Assembly (NCBI RefSeq): GCF_945952435.1
Contig: NZ_CAMFHZ010000011.1
Coordinates: 40,168 to 104,167 of the forward strand
DNA from: an uncultured Microbacterium sp.
GTDB lineage: Bacteria; Actinomycetota; Actinomycetes; Actinomycetales; Microbacteriaceae
DNA length: 64,000 nucleotides
Direction of reading: 5' to 3'
The position numbers were made by a program, and so were the translations under genes. Below, one piece after another: positions 17,201-24,254 of the stretch (position 1 is its first letter; each line of letters begins with the position of its first letter). The notes under the pieces were generated by a model. It had not been told where the DNA came from and ran no database searches. It saw only the letters and a program-made list of their open reading frames with translations.

Positions 17201-17616
17201 TGCCGGGTCAGGAGCATCTCGTCGAGATCGACAAGGGCGTCCAGCTCTACGTCGGCCTCGAGGCGATCGGCGACCCGGACGAGAAGGGCATCCGATCGGT
17301 CATGACGACGCTCAACGGGCAGCTCCGGCCCGTCGGGGTGCGCGACACGTCCGTCTCGGTCGACGTCCACGACGCGGAGAAGGCCGACGCGACCGTGCTC
17401 GGTCAGGTGGCGGCGCCGTTCTCCGGTGTGGTGACGCTGAAGACGGAGGTCGGCGCCGAGGTCGCGGCCGGTGCGCCGATCGCGTCGATCGAGGCCATGA
17501 AGATGGAGGCCGCGATCACCGCGCCCGTCGCCGGCGTCGTGGAGCGGCTCGCGATCGGCGCGACCCAGCAGGTGGACGCCGGCGACCTGCTGGTCGTGAT
17601 CCGTCCCGTGCGCTGA
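14209..17616 (+). CDS. pyc: Pyruvate carboxylase
   Basis: 1,135 residues, the full single-chain enzyme. It makes oxaloacetate from pyruvate and bicarbonate to refill the TCA cycle. Seen: an N-terminal biotin carboxylase domain (ILVANRGEIAIRAF, GGGGRGMR ATP loop, EMNPRIQVEHTVTEE), a carboxyltransferase domain from about residue 530 (DTTFRDAHQSLLATR), and a C-terminal biotinyl domain with the EAMKMEA biotinylation lysine. The ATG at 14209 follows CGAGG and begins four residues before the first conserved strand; an in-frame ATG at 14170 is less likely. A ParA gene is divergent and a MinD-like gene follows. Confidence 0.97.
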   Translation: MFQKILVANRGEIAIRAFRAAFEVGARTVAVFPWEDRGSLHRLKADEAYEIGERGHPVRAYLDVDEIIRVARECGADAIYPGYGFLSENPELAEKAAANGIAFIGPPAHVLEMAGNKVEAKRHAIEAGVPVLRSTEASAEVEELVAEAERIGFPLFAKAVAGGGGRGMRRVETREELRGALAEAMREADSAFGDPRMFLEQAVLRPRHIEVQIVADTTGETVHLFERDCSVQRRHQKVVEIAPAPHLDDGVRGALHAHAVAFARSIGYVNAGTVEFLLETAGERAGEVVFIEMNPRIQVEHTVTEEITDVDLVQTQIRIAAGGTLAGLGLRQDEIHQRGAALQCRITTEDPTQGFRPDTGKITTYRSPGGAGIRLDGGTVHQGAQISPHFDSMLAKLTCRGRDFPAAVARARRALAEFRIRGVSTNIPFLQALLEDPAFLAGDLSTSFIDERPELLVGRVSKDRGSKILNWLVDVTVNRPNGERPGHADPRTKLPAVDLDRPPRPGSRQRLLALGPERFAADLRGRKDLAVTDTTFRDAHQSLLATRVRTRDLVAVAPSLARLTPELLSVEAWGGATYDVALRFLGEDPWERLDKLRAALPNIAIQMLLRGRNTVGYTPYPTAVTEAFVQEAATSGIDIFRIFDALNDVAQMRPAIDAVRATGTAVAEVALCYTGDLLDPAEDLYTLDYYLRLAEQIVDAGAHVLAIKDMAGLLRPAAAARLVTALRERFDLPVHLHTHDTPGGQLATLLAASAAGVDAVDAASAPLSGTTSQPSLSALVAALAHTEQDTGLSLAAVNDLEPYWEAVRKVYAPFESGLPGPTGRVYHHEIPGGQLSNLRQQAKALGLADDFELIEDMYAAANRILGRVPKVTPSSKVVGDLALHLAAVRADPDDFARNPETYDIPDSVIGFMAGELGDLPGGWPEPFRSQVLAGRTVRVGVTEISSEDEHGLAGDAPTRRATLNRLLFPGPTREFEQVREQYGDLSVLDTADYLYGLVPGQEHLVEIDKGVQLYVGLEAIGDPDEKGIRSVMTTLNGQLRPVGVRDTSVSVDVHDAEKADATVLGQVAAPFSGVVTLKTEVGAEVAAGAPIASIEAMKMEAAITAPVAGVVERLAIGATQQVDAGDLLVVIRPVR

Positions 17617-17623
17617 GCGACGT

Positions 17624-17686
17624 CCCGCGGGAACAGGTCCCGGGGGGACAGGGTTCCCGGGAACAGGGCGCCCGGGAACAGGGGCG
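17624..17686. repeat. Four imperfect ~15-base tandem repeats after pyc
   Basis: Consecutive units built on CCCGGGAACAGGG start at about 17624, 17639, 17656 and 17671. They lie between the pyc stop and the MinD-like gene. Each contains a CCCGGG palindrome. The function is unknown; they could slow or terminate transcription. Confidence 0.7.
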
Positions 17687-17761
17687 CCGCGCGGCCTCCG
17701 CCCCGTGGACTACCCTTGTCCGGGGCACCGCGCACTGGGGAGCGGGCCCGTGAGAGGCATC

Positions 17762-19513
17762 ATGAACACTGACAGACGACACCCGCATCCCGAGGAGGAC
17801 GAGGAGACGCTCGGCGTCCTGGACGCCCCCGCGACGATCGACGCGGCAGGGATCGGACTTCTCGGCGACGCGACCGCGCAGGTCACGGTCTCGTTGCCGC
17901 CGCGCGACGAGGACGACGATCTCGTCGACGACGACGTCGTCGAGGGGGAGGCGCATGAGCCCCTCGTGCTGGACGCGGATCCGGCCGCCTCCGTTCCGAT
18001 GGACGATGGGATCGGGCGGATCCACGACGGAGGGGACATCGTCATCGAGCTCCCCGCCGATCTCGTCGTGGTCGCCGAGCTCGTCGAGGATCCGGCGGAA
18101 GAGGATCCGGCGGAGGTCGAGGATCCGGCGGAGGAGTCGGTGGAGCGCGACACGGCCGACGACGCCGAGGAGGCGTTCGTCGAGACGGTGGCGCATTCGC
18201 CCGTCGAGGCGGACGAGGTCGCATCCGAGGACGTGATCGTGGTTCCCTCTGCCCCGACGACCCGCCCGGAGGACGCGGCGAGGATGTCCGGGCTCGCAGA
18301 GGACGTGCCGGGATCCGGTGCGGTCGAGGGCGATCAGGCCGCGCCCGCCGCAGAGGCGGAGGCCGAGGCGCAGATCGTCGACGAGGACGACACGACCCCG
18401 CCCGCGCCGATGCCGGTCATCGCTCTGCGTGATCCTGCGCCCGCGGCGACCGGGACCGTGCAGCTCACCGCATCCGTTCCTATCGAGGAGGACCCCGTGA
18501 CAGAAGACGCGATCCCCGCCGTCGAGAGCGCCCTCGCCTCGCGGCGCCTCGACCAGTTCGGTGACCGGGATCGGGAGAGCGCGGACCTGCTCACCGCGGA
18601 CCGGCTGCTCGACCCGCATCAGCTCACCCGACCGGAGCCCGAGGGGCTGTGGAGCCATCTGCTCTACACGGTGTCGGGCCGCCGGATCAACCTCGGCGAC
18701 GGCAGGAGGGCCAAGGAGCGCAAGGCGCTCGACGCCCGGATCGCGGCGCCGCTTCCCGGCAGCGCCCGGTTCGTCCCCGTGCTCAGCCGCAAGGGCGGCG
18801 TGGGCAAGACCGCGGTCACCGCGCTGCTCGGCATGGCCCTGGCCGACGCGCGGGAGGACAGGGTGATCGCGGTCGACGCGAACCCCGATCGCGGCACGCT
18901 CGCCGACCGGATCGCCCGGACCAACGGCAAGACCGTGCGCGACCTGGTCCGCATCCATGACAGGGTCACCGGCTATCACGACATCTCCGCGGTCGTCTCC
19001 CGCGACGGGACCCGACTCGACGTGCTGGCCTCCGACACGGATCCGCACGTGTCCGAGGCGTTCAACGACGAGGACTACGAGCGGGTCGCATCGGTCGCCG
19101 CGCGCTACTACTCGCTCGTGCTCACCGACACGGGGACGGGCATCGTCCACGCGGTCATGGGGGCGACGCTCGACCACGCCGACACGCTCGTGCTCGTCGC
19201 AGGGTTGAGCGTCGACGAGGCGCGACTGGCGTCCGAGACCCTCACCTGGCTCGAGGCCAACGGCTACGCGGACAAGGTGCGACGGGCGGTGGTCGTTCTG
19301 AACCAGTCGTCGCCCGGCGCGCCGATGGTGCGCCTGGACGAGTTGGAGGCGCACTTCCGCACGCGGGTCGCGCACGTGCTCCGGATCCCCTATGACGCGC
19401 AGATCGCCGCGGGAAGCGCGATCACCTACTCCGCGCTGCAGCCGGAGACACGGCACGCCGCCCGGGAGCTCGCCGCGATCGTGGTCGAGGGTCTGCGCGA
19501 GAGGGCCGCCTGA
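17762..19513 (+). CDS. MinD/ParA-like ATPase with long acidic N-terminal region (EspI-like layout)
   Basis: 583 residues. The first ~330 are low-complexity and very acidic (runs of Glu, Asp, Ala, Pro), probably disordered. The C-terminal ~240 form a MinD/ParA ATPase with a P-loop ([13 protein letters not shown]), VIAVDANPD and the strand [11 protein letters not shown]. This layout resembles mycobacterial EspI and other actinobacterial septum- or secretion-linked MinD proteins, but no ESX gene is nearby. The ATG at 17762 follows GAGAGG; a longer start at 17705 would run over the promoter-like region. Its stop overlaps the def start (TGATGA), so the two are co-translated. Confidence 0.82.
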   Translation: MNTDRRHPHPEEDEETLGVLDAPATIDAAGIGLLGDATAQVTVSLPPRDEDDDLVDDDVVEGEAHEPLVLDADPAASVPMDDGIGRIHDGGDIVIELPADLVVVAELVEDPAEEDPAEVEDPAEESVERDTADDAEEAFVETVAHSPVEADEVASEDVIVVPSAPTTRPEDAARMSGLAEDVPGSGAVEGDQAAPAAEAEAEAQIVDEDDTTPPAPMPVIALRDPAPAATGTVQLTASVPIEEDPVTEDAIPAVESALASRRLDQFGDRDRESADLLTADRLLDPHQLTRPEPEGLWSHLLYTVSGRRINLGDGRRAKERKALDARIAAPLPGSARFVPVLSRKGGVGKTAVTALLGMALADAREDRVIAVDANPDRGTLADRIARTNGKTVRDLVRIHDRVTGYHDISAVVSRDGTRLDVLASDTDPHVSEAFNDEDYERVASVAARYYSLVLTDTGTGIVHAVMGATLDHADTLVLVAGLSVDEARLASETLTWLEANGYADKVRRAVVVLNQSSPGAPMVRLDELEAHFRTRVAHVLRIPYDAQIAAGSAITYSALQPETRHAARELAAIVVEGLRERAA

Positions 19514-20004
19514 TGACGGTGCGCGAGATCCGCCTCTTCGGCGACCCCGTGCTGCGCACCGTGTGCGCCGAGATCGACACGATCGACGACGGGGTGCGCG
19601 CACTGATCGCCGATCTCGTCGACAGCGTCGAGGTGCCGGGCCGCGCGGGCGTCGCGGCCCCGCAGATCGGCGTCCCGTTGCGCGCCTTCAGCTACAACGT
19701 GGACGGGCGGATCGGATACGTGATCAACCCGGTGCTGACCGAGGTGCGGGGCGAGCCCGTCCCGACCGGGGAGGGATGCCTCTCGGTGCCGGGGCTCTGG
19801 CATGACGCGATCCGCTACCCCTGGGCGCGCGTCGAAGGCATCGACCTCGATGGCGAGCCCGTCGTGATCGAGGGAGAAGGGCTTCTCGCCCAGGCGCTGC
19901 AGCACGAGACGGATCACCTCGACGGCCGCGTCTACCTCAGCCGGCTCGCGCCGGAGACCCGCAAGGTCGCGATGCGCGAGGTCAGGGAGAGCTCCTGGTT
20001 CTGA
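19513..20004 (+). CDS. def: Peptide deformylase
   Basis: 163 residues. Removes the N-formyl group from new proteins, using Fe2+ or Zn2+. All three motifs are present: [11 protein letters not shown] (43-53), EGCLSVPG with the metal ligand Cys89, and HETDH with His131, Glu132 and His135. The ATG overlaps the stop of the MinD-like gene. A 20-base-pair hairpin terminator follows. Genomes of this group often carry more than one deformylase, so this may not be the only copy. Confidence 0.96.
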   Translation: MTVREIRLFGDPVLRTVCAEIDTIDDGVRALIADLVDSVEVPGRAGVAAPQIGVPLRAFSYNVDGRIGYVINPVLTEVRGEPVPTGEGCLSVPGLWHDAIRYPWARVEGIDLDGEPVVIEGEGLLAQALQHETDHLDGRVYLSRLAPETRKVAMREVRESSWF

Positions 20005-20019
20005 CCCGATCCGCTCCGT

Positions 20020-20071
20020 GAACGAGCGCCGGCCTGCCCGAGACGTCGTCGGGGCAGGCCGGCGCTCGTTC
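20020..20071. terminator. Bidirectional terminator between def and acyl-CoA ligase
   Basis: A perfect 20-base inverted repeat (arms 20020-20039 and 20052-20071, starting GAACGAGCGCC) with a 12-base loop, placed between two convergent genes. This is the strongest hairpin in the window. Confidence 0.9.
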
Positions 20072-20083
20072 CGCGGGGAGGGA

Positions 20084-21910
20084 TCAGCCGAGAGGGACCG
20101 TCGTGGTCGCGGTCGTCTCGTTGTAGATCTCCGCGATCCGGGGGGCGAAGTCCTTCAGGATCACGTTGCGCTTGATGGAGAGCTTGGGCGTCAGATGACC
20201 GCTCGCCTCGGTCCACTCGCTCGGCAGGATGGTGAACTTGCGGATCGACTCCGCACGGGACACCCGGGTGTTCGCGGCATCGATGGCGCGCTGGACCTCG
20301 CCGCGGACGGCTTCGTTGGTCGCGGCGTCCGCGAGCGACATGTCGGCGGGCAGGCCGTTGTTGCTCAGCCACGAAGGAAGCATCTCCGGGTCGAGCGTCA
20401 CGAGCGCGGAGATGAACGGCTTCTGGTCGCCGACGACGACCACCTGTCCGACGATCGGGTTCGCGCGGATCGGGTCCTCCAGCGCCGCGGGCGACACGTT
20501 CTTGCCGCCGGCGGTGACGATGATCTCCTTCTTGCGTCCGGTGATCGTGAGGAACCCGTCGTCGTCGAACGAGCCCAGATCTCCGGTGCGGAACCAGCCG
20601 TCGTCGAAGGCGGCCTGTGTCGCCTCGGGGTTGTTCCAGTACTCCTTGAACACGTTCACGCCGCGGACCTCGATCTCGCCGTCGTCGGCGAGGCGCAGAC
20701 CGACGCCGGGGAGCGCAGGCCCCACGGTCCCGATCTTGGACTTGCGTGCCGTGTTCACGGTCGCCGGAGCGGTCGTCTCGGTGAGGCCGTAGCCCTCGAG
20801 GATCGTCACGCCGAGACTGTGGAAGAAGTGGCCGAGCCGGGCGCCCAGCGGCGCGGATCCGGAGATCGCGTACTGCACGTTCCCGCCCATCGCCTCGCGC
20901 AGCTTGGCGTAGACGAGCCGGTCGAAGAGCGCGAACTTGATCCGGAGGCCCAGCGGCATCTTCGCGCCCTCCTCTTTCAGCCGGGAGTGCTCGATCGCGA
21001 CGGCGGCGGCCGCGCGGAAGATCTTCCCCTTGCCGCCCGCCTCGGCCTTCTGCTCGGCGGAGTTGTAGACCTTCTCGAACACGCGGGGGACGGCGAGCAG
21101 GAAGGTGGGCTTGAAGGATCCGAGCGCCGGGAGCAGCTGCTTCGTATCGGGCTGATGTCCGGTGCGCACGCCGGCGTGGATGTCGAGGATCGAGATGAAG
21201 CGGGCGAAGACGTGCGCGGTCGTGATGAACAGCACGGTGGAGGCGCCGGGGAGGGAGACGACGTCGTCGAGCGACTCCGCGGCGTTGCGCGACAGCTCGA
21301 CGAAGTTGCTGTGCGTGAGGACGCAGCCCTTGGGGCGTCCCGTGGATCCCGAGGTGTAGATGAGCGTCGCGATGTCGTCGCCGTTCGCGATCACGCGGCG
21401 GCGCTCGATCTCGTCGTCGCTCACGTCGGCGCCCTGGGCGATCAGCTGGTCGATCGCACCGAGGTGCATCTGCCACACCGCGCGCACCTGCGGCAGGTCT
21501 CCGCGCACCTCGTCGAAACGGGTGAAGTGCTCGGGGGACTCCATGATGATCGCGATCGCACCGGAGTCCTCGAGGATCCACTGGATCTGCGAGGGCGAGC
21601 TCGTCTCGTAGATCGGCACCATCACGGCGCCCGCGTAGAAGAGGGCGAAGTCGACGAGCGTCCATTCGTACGTCGTCCGGGCCAGGAAGCCGACCTTCTC
21701 GCCCGGCTGGATCCCGGCGGCGACGAAGCCCTTCGCGAGCGCGATGACGGACGCGTGGAACTCCGACGCCGTGATGTCGCGCCATCCCGCCCCCTCCGGC
21801 ACCGAGAAGAGCGCGAGGTTCGGGGTCTTCCGCACGCGCTGCTCGAGGAGGTCTGTGATGTTGTCCCCGGGGGCGGCGGGGACGATCGCGGGGACTTCGA
21901 ACTGGACCAC
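20084..21910 (-). CDS. fadD: Long-chain fatty acid-CoA ligase (FadD15-type)
   Basis: 608 residues. An AMP-forming enzyme that activates long-chain fatty acids to acyl-CoA. Seen: the AMP-binding P-loop YTSGSTGRPKG (185-195), GYGLTETTAPATV, the hinge region WFRTGDLGSFDDDGFL, and the C-terminal catalytic lysine region (HLTPKLSIKR). The GTG at 21910 is chosen because AAGGAG lies five bases upstream; an ATG ten codons earlier (21940) is the main alternative. It diverges from plsC, which would use acyl chains for phospholipid synthesis. The order fadD15-like, plsC-like, aroG, pknL matches the mycobacterial neighbourhood. Confidence 0.93.
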   Translation of the reverse strand: MVQFEVPAIVPAAPGDNITDLLEQRVRKTPNLALFSVPEGAGWRDITASEFHASVIALAKGFVAAGIQPGEKVGFLARTTYEWTLVDFALFYAGAVMVPIYETSSPSQIQWILEDSGAIAIIMESPEHFTRFDEVRGDLPQVRAVWQMHLGAIDQLIAQGADVSDDEIERRRVIANGDDIATLIYTSGSTGRPKGCVLTHSNFVELSRNAAESLDDVVSLPGASTVLFITTAHVFARFISILDIHAGVRTGHQPDTKQLLPALGSFKPTFLLAVPRVFEKVYNSAEQKAEAGGKGKIFRAAAAVAIEHSRLKEEGAKMPLGLRIKFALFDRLVYAKLREAMGGNVQYAISGSAPLGARLGHFFHSLGVTILEGYGLTETTAPATVNTARKSKIGTVGPALPGVGLRLADDGEIEVRGVNVFKEYWNNPEATQAAFDDGWFRTGDLGSFDDDGFLTITGRKKEIIVTAGGKNVSPAALEDPIRANPIVGQVVVVGDQKPFISALVTLDPEMLPSWLSNNGLPADMSLADAATNEAVRGEVQRAIDAANTRVSRAESIRKFTILPSEWTEASGHLTPKLSIKRNVILKDFAPRIAEIYNETTATTTVPLG

Positions 21911-21950
21911 GGCAACTCCTTCGGTACCGGACGGGTACATGCTTCCTGCG

Positions 21951-21956
21951 AGTCTA
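21951..21956 (-). promoter_or_regulatory. -10 box (TAGACT) for acyl-CoA ligase
   Basis: On the minus strand TAGACT lies about 40 bases before the GTG at 21910. This gives a leader of roughly 30 bases with AAGGAG. Confidence 0.5.
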
Positions 21957-22065
21957 TGCCACGTCGTGAGCGGGATCTCAGCCGTCGGAGTGGGATTCAG
22001 TCGCAGCATTGATGAAACTGGGTCGCAGATCGGTGGGTGCCCTCGTGCCCGCGCGCGGCTCGGGA

Positions 22066-22071
22066 TAGACT
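22066..22071 (+). promoter_or_regulatory. -10 box (TAGACT), leaderless plsC
   Basis: TAGACT, seven bases, ATG at 22079. There is no Shine-Dalgarno. Confidence 0.6.
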
Positions 22072-22078
22072 TCGGGCG

Positions 22079-22777
22079 ATGATCTACTGGTTCCTGAAGC
22101 ACATCGCCATCGGCCCCCTGGTGAAGGCGATCTTCCGACCGTGGATCGTGGGACGCTCGCACGTGCCGGTCACCGGCCCCGCGATCATGGCGAGCAACCA
22201 CCTGTCCTTCTCCGACTCGATCTTCCTGCCGCTCATGCTGGACCGGAAGATGTCGTTCCTCGCCAAGAGCGACTACTTCACGGGCAAGGGCCTCAAGGGC
22301 TGGGCGACGCGCATGTTCATGACGGGTACCGGGCAGCTTCCCATCGACCGCTCCGGCGGCAAGGCCTCCGAAGCCTCGCTCAACACCGGGTTGCGGGTGC
22401 TGGGCAGGGGCGACCTGCTCGGCATCTACCCGGAAGGCACCCGCAGCCCGGACGGGAAGCTGTACCGGGGACGCACCGGCATCGCGCGCATGGCCCTCGA
22501 GGCCAAGGTCCCCGTGATCCCCGTCGTCATGGTCGACACCGACATCGCGATGCCGACCGGGCAGCGCATCCCGAAGATCATGCGGGTCGGGATGGTGATC
22601 GGGGAGCCGCTGGACTTCTCGCGCTACGCGGGCATGGAGAACGACCGCTACATCCTCCGCTCGGTCACCGACGAGATCATGGTCGCCCTGCAACGCCTGG
22701 GGGAGCAGACCTACGAGGACGTCTACGCGTCCACGGTGAAGGAGCGTCTCGCGTCCTCCGTCACACAGGCCCGCTGA
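22079..22777 (+). CDS. plsC: 1-acyl-sn-glycerol-3-phosphate acyltransferase (PlsC-like)
   Basis: 232 residues. Adds the second acyl chain to lysophosphatidate at the inner face of the membrane. Motifs: NHLSFSD (HX4D, His41 and Asp46), the acceptor-binding EGTRSPDG from Glu120, and PVIPVVM. A hydrophobic N-terminal stretch (IYWFLKHIAIGPLVKAIF) may anchor it. The ATG at 22079 is supported by the -10 box seven bases upstream. A start at 22037 would precede the promoter. It is a close analogue of Rv2182c in position and size. Confidence 0.93.
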   Translation: MIYWFLKHIAIGPLVKAIFRPWIVGRSHVPVTGPAIMASNHLSFSDSIFLPLMLDRKMSFLAKSDYFTGKGLKGWATRMFMTGTGQLPIDRSGGKASEASLNTGLRVLGRGDLLGIYPEGTRSPDGKLYRGRTGIARMALEAKVPVIPVVMVDTDIAMPTGQRIPKIMRVGMVIGEPLDFSRYAGMENDRYILRSVTDEIMVALQRLGEQTYEDVYASTVKERLASSVTQAR

Positions 22778-22803
22778 GGCGATCGCACCCCTCCGCAGCG
22801 CCC

Positions 22804-22809
22804 TAGGAT
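22804..22809 (+). promoter_or_regulatory. -10 box (TAGGAT), leaderless aroG
   Basis: TAGGAT, six G residues, ATG at 22816. The G6 run directly against the ATG is too close for ribosome binding. Confidence 0.55.
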
Positions 22810-22815
22810 GGGGGG

Positions 22816-24150
22816 ATGCCCCAGCCTCTGGACCTCGACTCGTGGCGCGCCCTTCCCATCAAGCAGCAGCCCCAGTGGCCCGATGCCGAGCGTGTCGCCG
22901 AGGTGTCGGCGCAGATCGCGGCACTGCCGCCCCTCGTCTTCGCCGGCGAGGTCGACAATCTGCGTGAGCGGCTCGCCCGTGCGGCCGCGGGCCAGGCCTT
23001 CCTCCTGCAGGGCGGCGACTGCGCCGAGACGTTCGCCGGCGCGACCGCGGACCAGATCCGCAATCGGATCAAGACCGTGCTGCAGATGGCGGTCGTGCTC
23101 ACGTACGGCGCCTCGATGCCCGTGGTCAAGATGGGGCGCATGGCGGGCCAGTTCGCCAAGCCGCGATCGAGCGATTCGGAGACCCGCGGCGACGTGACGC
23201 TCCCGGCGTACCGGGGCGACATCGTGAACGGGTACGACTTCACCGAGGGCTCGAGGACCGCCGATCCCGGTCGGCTTCTGCAGGGCTACCACACGGCCGC
23301 CTCGACCCTGAACCTCATCCGCGCGTTCACGCAGGGAGGCTTCGCGGATCTGCGCGAGGTGCACTCGTGGAACAGGGGCTTCGCGCAGAACCCGGCGAAC
23401 CAGCGCTACGAGCGGATGGCGGTCGAGATCGACCGTGCGATCAAGTTCATGGAGGCGGCGGGAGCCGACTTCGACGAGCTGCGCCGGGTCGAGTTCTTCA
23501 CCGGGCATGAGGGCCTGCTGATGGACTACGAGCGGCCGATGACGCGCATCGACTCGCGCACGCTGCTGCCCTACAACACCTCGGCGCACTTCCTGTGGAT
23601 CGGCGAGCGCACCCGTGAACTCGACGGCGCGCACGTCGACTACTTCGCCAAGATCCGCAACCCCATCGGGGTCAAGCTCGGCCCGACGACGTCGCCGGAG
23701 ACCGCGCTCGCCCTCATCGACAAGCTCGACCCGAACCGCGAACCGGGACGCCTCACGTTCATCACGCGCATGGGCGCGGGCAAGATCCGCGACGCGCTGC
23801 CGCCGCTGCTGGAGGCCGTCAAGGACTCCGGCGCGCAGCCGCTCTGGGTCACGGATCCCATGCACGGCAACGGGATCACGACGCCGACCGGCTACAAGAC
23901 CCGTCGATTCGACGACGTGGTCGACGAGGTGCGCGGATTCTTCGAGGCGCACCGTGCCGTCGGCACGTTCCCCGGCGGAATCCACGTCGAGCTCACCGGC
24001 GACGACGTCACGGAGTGCCTGGGCGGATCCGAGCACATCGACGAGGCGGCTCTCGCGACCCGCTACGAGTCGCTGTGCGACCCTCGCCTGAACCACATGC
24101 AGTCGCTCGAACTGGCCTTCCTCGTCGCCGAGGAGCTCGAGAAGCGCTGA
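22816..24150 (+). CDS. aroG: Class II 3-deoxy-7-phosphoheptulonate (DAHP) synthase
   Basis: 444 residues, the plant/mycobacterial type II enzyme. It condenses phosphoenolpyruvate and erythrose-4-phosphate as the first step of the shikimate pathway. Seen: LQGGDCAETFAG, VVKMGRMAGQFAKPRS, the arginine/lysine-rich FITRMGAGKIRD, the metal histidine in DPMHGN, and HVELTGDDVTECLGG. The length equals the family norm, so start and end are secure. The mycobacterial homologue is feedback-controlled and activates chorismate mutase; whether that holds here is not visible. It is convergent with the kinase gene. Confidence 0.96.
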   Translation: MPQPLDLDSWRALPIKQQPQWPDAERVAEVSAQIAALPPLVFAGEVDNLRERLARAAAGQAFLLQGGDCAETFAGATADQIRNRIKTVLQMAVVLTYGASMPVVKMGRMAGQFAKPRSSDSETRGDVTLPAYRGDIVNGYDFTEGSRTADPGRLLQGYHTAASTLNLIRAFTQGGFADLREVHSWNRGFAQNPANQRYERMAVEIDRAIKFMEAAGADFDELRRVEFFTGHEGLLMDYERPMTRIDSRTLLPYNTSAHFLWIGERTRELDGAHVDYFAKIRNPIGVKLGPTTSPETALALIDKLDPNREPGRLTFITRMGAGKIRDALPPLLEAVKDSGAQPLWVTDPMHGNGITTPTGYKTRRFDDVVDEVRGFFEAHRAVGTFPGGIHVELTGDDVTECLGGSEHIDEAALATRYESLCDPRLNHMQSLELAFLVAEELEKR

Positions 24151-24187
24151 GTCCCCCCCGGGCGCCGGTCGGGAAGGATCGGTCCGG

Positions 24188-24245
24188 GACGGATCGGGTC
24201 GTCTGACGGATCGGTCCCGGGGAAGGGCGGTCTGAGACGGATCGG
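24188..24245. repeat. Three short GACGGATCGG direct repeats
   Basis: Copies begin near 24189, 24205 and 24236 in the gap between convergent aroG and the kinase gene. The neighbouring GGATCGGTCC sequences can pair with each other weakly. It may be part of a terminator; no clean hairpin is seen. Confidence 0.4.
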
Positions 24246-24254
24246 GGCGTGCGG

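Noticed and set aside
14170..17370. Very long minus-strand open frame continuing upstream of the ParA gene
   Set aside because: Only the ParA part (13312-14127) has protein-like motifs. The rest is the antisense shadow of pyruvate carboxylase.
20018..22012. 664-codon plus-strand frame opposite the acyl-CoA ligase
   Set aside because: Antisense shadow; the minus strand encodes a full AMP-binding enzyme.
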